Source: Bacteroidales bacterium
GTDB lineage: Bacteria; Bacteroidota; Bacteroidia; Bacteroidales; JAADJA01
NCBI GenBank assembly: GCA_021107975.1
Contig: JAIORT010000585.1
Span: 1 to 22,500 of the forward strand
Direction of reading: 5' to 3'
DNA: 22,500 bases
The notes under the pieces are model-generated. The model made no database searches. It saw only the letters and a list, made by a program, of their open reading frames with translations, and was not told the origin of the DNA. How positions within the stretch are numbered: the first letter of the stretch is position 1; every line of letters begins with the position of its first letter. The position numbers were made by a program, and so were the translations under genes. Shown here one piece after another: positions 1-8,207 of the stretch.

Positions 1-3000
1 GACATCTTTATGGCCGGCCTGCAGGATAATGGAACCATCATTCCTTACAACGGCGAATATAACAGGGTACTTGGTGCAGACGGAATGAATTGTGCCATTG
101 ATTATACCGATGATCAATATATGTATGGCAGTTCACAATTTTCACATATCAGTCGTAGCGTGGAAGGTGCTCAATACACTGTTGGATGGTCGCAAATATC
201 CTCATCAATTGAAGAGGATGCCGGATGGTTCAGGCCGTTTATTCTTGATAAGGATAATCCGAACAAAATATTTGCAGGATACCAAAATGTTTGGCGAAGC
301 AGTAATGTAAAAACAACTAATCCCGGCGATGTATCCTGGACAAATATTTCAGATGGTAAAATAAATGAGGACAAAACTATAGGGGTGATGGAGCAATCCC
401 ACGCCGATGGAAATATTATTTATATCTCAAAAGGCGATGGAACACGGCTTTACAGGACAGATAATGCTTATGCTGCTGATCCAACTTGGGTAGAAATTAC
501 CAAGCCGTATGGTTGGCCTGTAAAATGCCTGGAAACACATCCTACTAATCCGGATATTGTTTACATGGCCATTGATAGATATATATACAAATCGACTGAC
601 AGAGGCGAAAACTGGACATCAATTACGGGAAACCTTCAGGATATTCCGTATTATTGTATTGTTTATCATATTGGAAGTAATGAAGGCTTGTATGTAGGTT
701 CAAGAGCAGGAGTTTACTATAAAGATGCTGATATGTCCGACTGGGTGCTTTTCAAATCAGGATTGCCTTTGGTTTCTGTTGGCGACATGAAAATTATTTA
801 TTCAACCGAACCTGACAGGTTGGTTGCAGGAACATGGGGGCGCGGGGTTTGGAAAACAGATGTACTACCTGATATGAAACCGGACCTTAAATTTACCAAT
901 GCCAATGCTACAGTTACAGATTCTGAGGTTGATATAGATGTTGTGCTTATTAACGACTCTGAAATGGGTGATGCCGGACCATATTTTATAGGATATTATG
1001 TTTCTGACAACAATATTATCAGCACCGGTGATTATTTAATCGGAGAAGATTCAATAAATCTGCATTATCCCGGAATAATAGTGGCCGATGATATTTTGGT
1101 TGACGTATGTGATGTAGAACCTGAAATTCCAACCGGCACTTACTATATTGGATCTTTTGTCGATAATCGGTTTGAAGTTGATGAAACCCATGAATGGAAT
1201 AACAACATCACCTGTGCACAGCAGATTACTTTATCCGATGCTCCTGCACCACTTAATGTTCAGGCTTCAGATGGAGCCTACGGGGATAAAATAGTTATCA
1301 CATGGGATCCTCCTCCAGGGCCAACAGTTTATCATTATAAAGTATATAGAAATACTACCAATAATCCAAATACTGCTATCCCGGTCAGCCCTGATCCCTG
1401 GAACACCAATACAACTTACTGGGACGAAACAGCAACAGATGGAATTATTCATTATTATTGGATACAAGCCTCGGATACTTATCTTGGTTTCAGGGCAGGA
1501 GCTTTAAGCACATCTGATAATGGCTATCAATATCTTAGCCCTCCAACCAATGTTGAAGCTACTGACGGGCAATATGACGACAGAATAATAATAACCTGGG
1601 ATCCGCCTGAAGGAGCTACTTATTATAAAGTCTGGAGAAATACTTCAACCAATGTTAACACTGCAATCCCCCTTTCTACAAACTGGACTTCAAATAATGA
1701 ATTTACGGACTGGACCGCAACTACGCCTACAATATATTTTTACTGGGTAAAATCTGCAATGAGCAGTTCGGGGTTGAGGGAATCGCCTAATTACAGTTCC
1801 TATACCTTAGGATGGGTTGGCTTAACCGGTGCTCCTGAAGCAGATGCCACCGATGGATTATACCACGACCGCATTGAAGTTACATGGAATAGTATTCCCG
1901 GAGCTTCCCATTACAAGTTATTTTATAATACAATTGATGACCCTGAAACATCTTCTACTTATGGTGGATGGCAATCACAGACAACCAAAACAATGACAAC
2001 CGCAACACGAGGAATACTATATTATTTTTGGGTAAAGGCTGCAGTTGACCAATATGGTGGAATGGCTTCAGGATTTGGCGAAGGAGACAGTGGCTGGCGA
2101 AACTTTGAAGCGCCTGAAGATGTTCAGGCAAGTGATGGTACCTCAACCGATTATATTGAAATTTCATGGGATAATAATATTTGGACTAATTATTACAGGG
2201 TATATAGACACATTAATCCTATTCCTTCCTTGGCAGAACCAGTCTCTGATTGGTTAGAAGAAGATCCCGGATTAACGACTACATTTAATGACAGTACTCC
2301 AGACTCTCCACCCGATTATTTTTATTGGGTAAAGTGCTCAAATGATCCCATTGGTGAGTATTCCAGTGACTACAGCAGTTATGACATAGGCTGGCGGAAA
2401 CTTTATACACCCACTGTTGAAGCAACAAATGGGTCTTATGCAAATAAAGTTAGGGTTACATGGGATCCTGTACCTGGAGCGAACTCATACAGGGTAATCC
2501 GTTTTACACCAAGCACGGGTATTTATGATACACTGTCAGACTGGTCAAGCACTTTGAATTACCAGTATAACGATTATGATGTGGATTATGGAGTTTCATG
2601 GATATGGCTTTATTATTATGTTGATGCCGCTTACAATAATTATGGATATAAACCAGGAGACCAGGGTCACGACTCTGGTTACCCGGGAGAATGTGGAAAT
2701 CTTACAGATGATCCAAATTACCGAAGTGTTAATTTTCATGGAACAATACTTGAAATAACCCAAAGAGTGATCAATAACGGATCTTTCCCGCTTACGAATC
2801 CCAGTAAAGTCGGATATGTTCTTGAAGAAACTCCTCCTGAAGGTAGCTGGAATTATTTCTTAGGGAAAGCAGATATTCCAGCCCTCGCTGTAGGGGCATA
2901 TTATGATGTAACATTTGTTGTCGATCTGGATACCATTATTGATGGCCCTGTAACTTATGGAATCTGGACAGTTGCCAGTTACATGCCTATGGGTGGTACA

Positions 3001-6000
3001 AATTGCCAGTCGAATCTTTATGATGATTATCTTATCTGGGAAAGTATTCCATTTGTTTATAACGATGCCTTATTCGGTACTTACACCATAGGTGGGACGA
3101 ATCCTGATTTTCCAACATTTACCAATGCTGTTGTAAATCTTATAAACAAAGGTATCTCCGATCATGTTACTTTTAACGTAAGGCCGGATACATATTATGA
3201 GCAAATATTCATTCCGGCTATTAACGGTTCAGGTGCTTCTAAAACAATTACCTTTCAAACCGAACCGAACAAATCGGATACAGCAGAAATAAATTTTTCA
3301 AGCAATGAAGGTAATTATACCATACAATTTGATGGCGCTTCTTATATTATTATTAAAGACCTGAAATTAACTTCTCCCGGCTTTACCGACAATCATTCAA
3401 CTTACGGAAGAGTGATTTCATTCAGCAATAATTCCCATCATATCTCTTTATTAAATAACAGAATTTCAGGCACTTCGGATGATTCATATATCTCTGAGAA
3501 CAATGTGGTTATTTATTGTGAAAACTCCGACTGTAATGATATTCTGATAAAAGATAACGAAATTTTAAATGGTTCCTGGGGGATATATTTTCACGGAGTT
3601 GGTTCAGGTACTGATTTGTCAACAGGTTTGGAAATCAGCGGTAATTTAATCCATGATTTTATGTATTCCGGTATTTCATTAAAATATCATCAAACGCCAC
3701 AAATTATTGGAAATTCAATTCAATATTTTACTTCATCTGTTGCACAATGTTATGGTATTGAACTGGCAAATATTGAAGAGGGATTTACACTAAATAAAAA
3801 CCAGGTAATAATGGAACCTTGTGATAATGTCGTCTTTGGAATCTATTTATACGATTGTGTCGGCAGTGCTGTTAACAGGGGATTGGTATCAAACAATTTT
3901 GTTGCTATGTCCTCCAATGCTCACCCCTTATATGCGATAACGGTTTTCATGGGAAACTACACAGATATTTATTATAACAGTGTTAACATAACAGGAACAA
4001 ACTATCAGGATAACTTCTGTATTAGTCTTGACTGCGCTGATGAAACTGCAACCTACAACAATAATGTGTTGAATAATATATTTTCAAATCAGGCAGGTGG
4101 TTATAGTATTTTGATTGGAGATAATGCAATCACGCATAATTATCTATCTTCATCAGATAATAATGATCTGTATAACACCGGCTCATTCATTGGCTTGTAT
4201 GGAAATACAAATCAGATTTCTGATCTGTCTGCCTGGCAAACGGTCTCAGGCTTTGACAGTAATTCCGTTTCGGCAGATCCACAGTATTTGAGTTCAACTG
4301 ACCTCCATGTATTAAGCCCGGCATTGAATGATGCGGCAGTACCGGTATCATCCGTTACGGAAGATATTGATGGAGAAGCCAGGCACCCCTTGTACCCTGA
4401 TATCGGTGCGGATGAGTTTATGCCTCCACCACCTGATTATGATATTTATGTTAACGATATTATTTCGCCCGTAACCGGGGAGGGATTAACAAACCAGGAA
4501 ACAGTTAATATCGACATATATAATGTCGGATCCGAAAATGTGAGCAATTTCCCTGTTTCTTTTACCATTAATGGAGGCGCTCCTGTTACTGAGACTGTTA
4601 CGAACACACTAAACTCATTTGACGTAATGAATTATTCATTCACAATCAAAGCCGACCTTTCTGTCGTAGGTACATACGAAATTATAGCCTGTACATGTTT
4701 ACCAAATGATGAGGTTCCGGGAAATGATTGCTTCACAACTAATGTTGAACATTTGCCACCTTCGTATTGTCTTCCCGAATATATTGAAGGTTGTTCCTGG
4801 GGTGATTTTATAGATGATTTTTCATTAAACACAATAAATCAAACCAATACAGGCTGCAGTCCTGATGGTTATGGAGATTACACAACAATTATGACTGACC
4901 TGGCTCAAGGTGGATCTTATACTATGGAACTAACTATTGGTAATTATGACCTATATGTTTCTCTTTGGGTTGACCTCAATGATGATTTTGCCTTTGATAC
5001 CACCGAAAGGTTTATTGAATCTCTCTATTGTATGATGCCATACACTCCTTATTCCGGCATAGTAACACTTCCGGTATCTGCTACGCTCGGAATGCATCGT
5101 ATGAGGGTAAGAGGTGTTTATTTTCCTGAAGGGCCAATTGATCCTTGTAATGAATATTGGGTTGGTGAAACTCACGATTATACCGTTAATATTATTGGCG
5201 GAGGCGGCTTAAGTGTAAACCTGGGGCCTGATAAGCCTGTTTGTGATGGTGCGTCAGAAATTTTAACAGCTACGGTAACCGGAGGAACTTCACCATATAC
5301 TTACCTGTGGAGTACCAATGAAACAACACCCTCAATAACAGTCAGCCCTGATACTGATTCGACTTACTCGGTTACAGTTACCGATGATATAGGATATTCT
5401 GCAATAGATGATATTCTTTTAACAATTGCACAGAGTCCGTCTGCAACAGCAACATCAAATTCACCGGTTTGTGAGAATGTCTCCATCGAATTACAAGGTT
5501 CGGGTGTAGCTTATGGAACTACCGAAACTTTTTGTACAAGCAATTGTGAGATGCCTACAGGATATTGCATTTCCGGAGCATTGAACACACCGGATTCTGA
5601 AATTGATGAAGTTATTTTTAATACAATATCAAACAATACAGCCGGTATTTGTGTAACATATTCGAATTTTACAAATATTTCAACAACAGTTAAAAAAGGT
5701 GAATCATATCCTTTTAGTTTAACAGTGGGCACCTGCGGTGGAAATTATACCAAAGGGGCAAAATTGTTTATCGACTGGAACAGGGACGGAGATTTTGATG
5801 ATACAGGCGAAGACATTGAATATTTTGGGCCAAATGATTCAACTAAAACCTATACATCAACTGTTGCTATTCCTTCTTATGCAATACTTGGAACCACAAG
5901 AATGCGTATTGTTGCCCCCGAAACTTTTCATCCCGACACAATCTCCCCTTGTGGTGAATATTGGTTTGGAGAAACTGAAGACTATAGTATTGAGATAGTA

Positions 6001-7380
6001 GAATCTGTAACAAACTCTATTGCTTTTTACGATTGGACCGGACCGGATGGCTTTTCTTCTTCCGTGCAAAATCCGGTCATTTCATCAGCAACAATTGATA
6101 ATGCCGGTATTTATACACTCACTGTTACTGATGATAATGGTTGTGAAGGTTCGGATAATGTTGATGTAACAGTTGAAACCTTACCCACATCTTACGCCGG
6201 AGCAAACGACACTATTTGCGAAACCGAAACTTATCAGCTTAACGGGCAGGCTTCCAATTATAGTTCATTATTATGGACTACATCCGGAACAGGAAACTTT
6301 GATAATAACACAATTCCTGACCCTGTGTATATACCCAGTGCTGTCGATATCAATAACGGAGAGGTTATACTTACATTGCTCGCTTATGCCAATGCACCTT
6401 GCTCAAATAATGCTCTTTCTGCAATGACATTAAAAATTATTAAACAACCCAGTGTTTTTGCAGGCAATGATGCAACAATCAATGAAGGGGAAATATATGT
6501 CCTGATTGAAGCAACTGCATCAGAATACACCAGTCTTGAATGGTCAACTACCGGAACAGGAACATTTGATGACATCGGAATACTAAATCCGGAATATACA
6601 CCAGGTACAGGTGAAACCGGAATAATATCATTGATTCTAACCGGATATGCCAATAGTCCATGCACAGAGCAAAAAGACACGTTGGAGCTTGAAATAATAC
6701 CCTATGAAGGTTTCGATCTGGATTTAAAGGTATTCCTTAATGGACCATTTAATGGTATAGATATGAATACAAATCTGAACTCAATTTTACCATTAAGTCA
6801 GCCCTACACCGATTCCCCATGGTTTTATCTTGGTACGGAATCTACTTCATTGATACCAAATCCGGATATTGTAGATTGGATACTGGTTGAACTGCGTGAT
6901 GCTACTGATGCCTCAAATGCTACACCTGTCACGACAATAGCCCAACAAGCAGCCTTCCTGTTAAAAGATGGTTCCATAGTTGATTTAGACGGTACATCCA
7001 TTTTATCATTTGAGCATTCTATCATTCAATCATTGTTCGTCGTTATCTGGCACAGAAACCACGTAGGAATTATTTCAGCCAACCCTTTGGTCAGAGATAG
7101 TGGAGTTTATTCCTATGACTTTACAATAGATGATTTACAAGTCCTCGGCGGAAACTTAGGATATAAAGAACTCGTTCCCGGAACATGGGGTATGACAGGA
7201 GGCGACGGTGACGCTAACGGATTAGTTGAATCTGCTGACAAAACCAATTCATGGTTGCCTGATGCTGGAACAAATGGATATAAAGTTTCGGACTTTAATA
7301 TGGATACCCAGATTGATAATAAAGACAAAAACGATATATGGCATTTTAATTTAGGAAAAGAAAGCCAGGTGCCGGATTGA
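1..7380 (+). CDS. Giant secreted multidomain surface protein, 5'-partial (propeller, FN3, beta-helix, GEVED, PKD, dockerin-like)
   Basis: The frame is open from base 1 and the first in-frame ATG (base 10) lies inside a propeller motif (GLQDNGT), so the true start is upstream. Residues below count from that ATG. Residues 1-285 are a BNR/sortilin-like beta-propeller with an Asp-box at 195-202 (STDRGENW). CARDB-like domain about 290-409. Five FN3-like repeats start near 411, 509, 607, 699 and 798. Second CARDB-like region about 893-1015. Right-handed parallel beta-helix about 1023-1475, closing with an IGADEF motif. Third CARDB about 1477-1583. GEVED domain about 1585-1729. PKD/SprB-like domain 1734-1808. 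Ig-like domain about 1809-2056, interrupted by a second GEVED. Two PKD-like repeats 2057-2233. C-terminal module 2236-2456 with two dockerin-like calcium loops (D2399-G2404 and from D2428). An extracellular adhesin or matrix role is inferred; no catalytic site was recognised. No typical T9SS sorting domain is visible at the end. Confidence 0.88.
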   Translation, partial: DIFMAGLQDNGTIIPYNGEYNRVLGADGMNCAIDYTDDQYMYGSSQFSHISRSVEGAQYTVGWSQISSSIEEDAGWFRPFILDKDNPNKIFAGYQNVWRSSNVKTTNPGDVSWTNISDGKINEDKTIGVMEQSHADGNIIYISKGDGTRLYRTDNAYAADPTWVEITKPYGWPVKCLETHPTNPDIVYMAIDRYIYKSTDRGENWTSITGNLQDIPYYCIVYHIGSNEGLYVGSRAGVYYKDADMSDWVLFKSGLPLVSVGDMKIIYSTEPDRLVAGTWGRGVWKTDVLPDMKPDLKFTNANATVTDSEVDIDVVLINDSEMGDAGPYFIGYYVSDNNIISTGDYLIGEDSINLHYPGIIVADDILVDVCDVEPEIPTGTYYIGSFVDNRFEVDETHEWNNNITCAQQITLSDAPAPLNVQASDGAYGDKIVITWDPPPGPTVYHYKVYRNTTNNPNTAIPVSPDPWNTNTTYWDETATDGIIHYYWIQASDTYLGFRAGALSTSDNGYQYLSPPTNVEATDGQYDDRIIITWDPPEGATYYKVWRNTSTNVNTAIPLSTNWTSNNEFTDWTATTPTIYFYWVKSAMSSSGLRESPNYSSYTLGWVGLTGAPEADATDGLYHDRIEVTWNSIPGASHYKLFYNTIDDPETSSTYGGWQSQTTKTMTTATRGILYYFWVKAAVDQYGGMASGFGEGDSGWRNFEAPEDVQASDGTSTDYIEISWDNNIWTNYYRVYRHINPIPSLAEPVSDWLEEDPGLTTTFNDSTPDSPPDYFYWVKCSNDPIGEYSSDYSSYDIGWRKLYTPTVEATNGSYANKVRVTWDPVPGANSYRVIRFTPSTGIYDTLSDWSSTLNYQYNDYDVDYGVSWIWLYYYVDAAYNNYGYKPGDQGHDSGYPGECGNLTDDPNYRSVNFHGTILEITQRVINNGSFPLTNPSKVGYVLEETPPEGSWNYFLGKADIPALAVGAYYDVTFVVDLDTIIDGPVTYGIWTVASYMPMGGTNCQSNLYDDYLIWESIPFVYNDALFGTYTIGGTNPDFPTFTNAVVNLINKGISDHVTFNVRPDTYYEQIFIPAINGSGASKTITFQTEPNKSDTAEINFSSNEGNYTIQFDGASYIIIKDLKLTSPGFTDNHSTYGRVISFSNNSHHISLLNNRISGTSDDSYISENNVVIYCENSDCNDILIKDNEILNGSWGIYFHGVGSGTDLSTGLEISGNLIHDFMYSGISLKYHQTPQIIGNSIQYFTSSVAQCYGIELANIEEGFTLNKNQVIMEPCDNVVFGIYLYDCVGSAVNRGLVSNNFVAMSSNAHPLYAITVFMGNYTDIYYNSVNITGTNYQDNFCISLDCADETATYNNNVLNNIFSNQAGGYSILIGDNAITHNYLSSSDNNDLYNTGSFIGLYGNTNQISDLSAWQTVSGFDSNSVSADPQYLSSTDLHVLSPALNDAAVPVSSVTEDIDGEARHPLYPDIGADEFMPPPPDYDIYVNDIISPVTGEGLTNQETVNIDIYNVGSENVSNFPVSFTINGGAPVTETVTNTLNSFDVMNYSFTIKADLSVVGTYEIIACTCLPNDEVPGNDCFTTNVEHLPPSYCLPEYIEGCSWGDFIDDFSLNTINQTNTGCSPDGYGDYTTIMTDLAQGGSYTMELTIGNYDLYVSLWVDLNDDFAFDTTERFIESLYCMMPYTPYSGIVTLPVSATLGMHRMRVRGVYFPEGPIDPCNEYWVGETHDYTVNIIGGGGLSVNLGPDKPVCDGASEILTATVTGGTSPYTYLWSTNETTPSITVSPDTDSTYSVTVTDDIGYSAIDDILLTIAQSPSATATSNSPVCENVSIELQGSGVAYGTTETFCTSNCEMPTGYCISGALNTPDSEIDEVIFNTISNNTAGICVTYSNFTNISTTVKKGESYPFSLTVGTCGGNYTKGAKLFIDWNRDGDFDDTGEDIEYFGPNDSTKTYTSTVAIPSYAILGTTRMRIVAPETFHPDTISPCGEYWFGETEDYSIEIVESVTNSIAFYDWTGPDGFSSSVQNPVISSATIDNAGIYTLTVTDDNGCEGSDNVDVTVETLPTSYAGANDTICETETYQLNGQASNYSSLLWTTSGTGNFDNNTIPDPVYIPSAVDINNGEVILTLLAYANAPCSNNALSAMTLKIIKQPSVFAGNDATINEGEIYVLIEATASEYTSLEWSTTGTGTFDDIGILNPEYTPGTGETGIISLILTGYANSPCTEQKDTLELEIIPYEGFDLDLKVFLNGPFNGIDMNTNLNSILPLSQPYTDSPWFYLGTESTSLIPNPDIVDWILVELRDATDASNATPVTTIAQQAAFLLKDGSIVDLDGTSILSFEHSIIQSLFVVIWHRNHVGIISANPLVRDSGVYSYDFTIDDLQVLGGNLGYKELVPGTWGMTGGDGDANGLVESADKTNSWLPDAGTNGYKVSDFNMDTQIDNKDKNDIWHFNLGKESQVPD

Positions 7381-7679
7381 TGTTCATTATTGGAAGTTTT
7401 ATGTTTTTGGTCATCCTTCACATCAAACATGGAACCAGTCTGCCTATGGTCAACCTTATTTCAGGAAGTCCAGATTTTAAAATCAAATTATTGGGAAGGT
7501 TAATAGATTAAGATAATTCGTAAGAATTTTAGTAAAATTTAATTGTAAATACTTGCCCTCTGTAAAAAAAAGCCTTATTTTTAACATGTTTTTAACAAAT
7601 ACATTTGAATTCATAAAAAAAAATCTTATTACCTTTACTGTTTTGACTAAACAATTAAAACTAACTAAATTTTACCACC
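7381..7679. other. AT-rich spacer after the giant gene, no gene recognised
   Basis: About 300 bases between the stop of the giant gene and a broken signal-peptide ORF. Short open stretches exist in two frames (for example ATG at 7380 to a stop at 7511), but neither product resembles a known family. A weak dyad ATGTTT/AAACAT lies just after the stop. Two copies of TTTTTAACA occur near 7580. No strong terminator or consensus promoter was found. Confidence 0.5.
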
Positions 7680-7769
7680 ATGAAAAAGAATTACGGATTT
7701 CAAAAAATTCTATTGCTTCTTTCGTTTTTTCTGCTGGGAAGCATTGCTGCAAAACGCTCAGGGCGATGA
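7680..7769 (+). pseudogene. Signal-peptide ORF broken by frameshift, remnant of a secreted-protein gene
   Basis: ATG at 7680 in an ACCACC-ATG context opens a 29-residue ORF. It has a lysine-containing N-terminus followed by a hydrophobic core (ILLLLSFFLLGSIAA), a textbook signal peptide. It stops at 7767-7769. In the neighbouring frame, from about 7744, the text continues as LLQNAQGDE, which is what usually follows such a leader in secreted Bacteroidota proteins. A one-base shift near 7740-7752 would therefore join leader and mature start. Beyond that point the second frame stays open to 8037, but it reads through palindromic DNA and resembles no protein. I read this as the decayed 5' end of a secreted-protein gene. 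A genuine 29-residue peptide or a sequencing error are alternatives. Confidence 0.45.
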
Positions 7770-7778
7770 ATCCCTACA

Positions 7779-8008
7779 CCTTGAAGTTTGTAACTTCAAG
7801 GACGTTAGACACCGGGATTTGCAATTCAATTTTGTACAAAAACATATTTTAAATCGCATGTGTCTTCCTACATTTCAGTTGCATACTGAAATGAGCAAAG
7901 AGCAAGTCCACTCGACTTGCTATGTTTTGCCATCATTAGACACGCCAAGTCGAGGTAAGCCCATGCGGCAGGGACTTGGATTGTCGAAAAAATACTTACC
8001 CTGTCTAA
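7779..8008. repeat. Cluster of DNA palindromes/hairpins, REP-like
   Basis: Four inverted repeats occur in about 200 bases. H1 7779-7801: CCTTGAAGTT, loop TGT, exact 10-bp complement. H2 7871-7893: CATTTCAGT, loop TGCAT, exact 9-bp complement. H3 7901-7921: AGCAAGTC, loop CACTC, exact 8-bp complement. H4: CCAAGTC at 7945-7951 paired with GACTTGG at 7973-7979. A 12-bp palindrome TTTTGTACAAAA lies at 7830-7841. The octamer TTAGACAC occurs at 7805-7812 and 7936-7943, and its inverse TGTCTAA occurs near 8002-8008. The density suggests a REP/BIME-like or small mobile element. No transposase ORF is present. Confidence 0.6.
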
Positions 8009-8091
8009 AAAAATCATCAAAATACAGCTCATTGTAAAGCGATATACCCAACTGAAAATTTCTCCACAATTTCCAAACCCGAAAATTTATT

Positions 8092-8123
8092 TTTGTCAGG
8101 TCAGCTTGTTTTTCGTAATTTTG
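8092..8123 (+). promoter_or_regulatory. Bacteroidota-type promoter for the AlkD-like gene
   Basis: TTTG at 8092-8095 and TAATTTTG at 8116-8123 are separated by 20 bases, matching the TTTG-N19/20-TAnnTTTG consensus of the Bacteroidota housekeeping sigma factor. Transcription would start near 8130, giving a leader of about 78 bases before the ATG at 8208. That leader contains the heptamer repeat. Confidence 0.6.
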
Positions 8124-8170
8124 ACCGGAACTAAAAAATTAATTGGTGGTTTTTACACAGGCTGAAGTTA

Positions 8171-8205
8171 TAAATCATAAATCTAAAATCATAAATCGTA
8201 AATCT
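8171..8205 (+). repeat. Five tandem copies of a 7-bp unit (TAAATCN) abutting the start codon
   Basis: The five units are TAAATCA, TAAATCT, AAAATCA, TAAATCG and TAAATCT, followed by AA and the ATG at 8208. The array lies inside the predicted leader of the AlkD-like gene, exactly where a ribosome would load. A change in unit number would alter leader length by 7 bases without touching the coding sequence. Confidence 0.75.
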
Positions 8206-8207
8206 AA

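Larger units (their letters stand above)
7548..8014 (+). repeat. Imperfect ~24-bp direct repeat bracketing the broken ORF and palindrome cluster
   Basis: Copy 1 at 7548-7571 starts AATACTTGCCCTCTGTAAAA. Copy 2 at 7991-8014 starts AATACTTACCCTGTCTAAAA. They match except for one substitution (G/A) and a local CT shift before the A-run. The interval holds the broken signal-peptide ORF and the hairpin cluster. The repeat may mark a duplicated or inserted segment, but it is short and A-rich, so chance or shared leader ancestry remains possible. Confidence 0.35.

Noticed and set aside
7113..7430. A 105-codon open frame on the minus strand
   Set aside because: It is antisense to the C-terminal module of the giant protein and has no signature of its own.
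7380..7511. A 43-residue ORF overlapping the stop of the giant gene (TGATG)
   Set aside because: No recognisable motif, and another frame over the same bases is open as well, so coding is not supported.
7553..7852. A 99-codon open frame overlapping the leader ORF in another frame
   Set aside because: It has a weak non-ATG start and low-complexity text, and it competes with the clear signal-peptide frame.
7779..8008. CRISPR array
   Set aside because: The palindromes differ from each other in sequence and spacing; there is no constant repeat with unique spacers and no cas gene.
7744..8037. A 97-codon open frame with a TTG start over the palindrome cluster
   Set aside because: After the first ten codons it reads through inverted repeats and shows no family resemblance; only its start fits the frameshifted leader.
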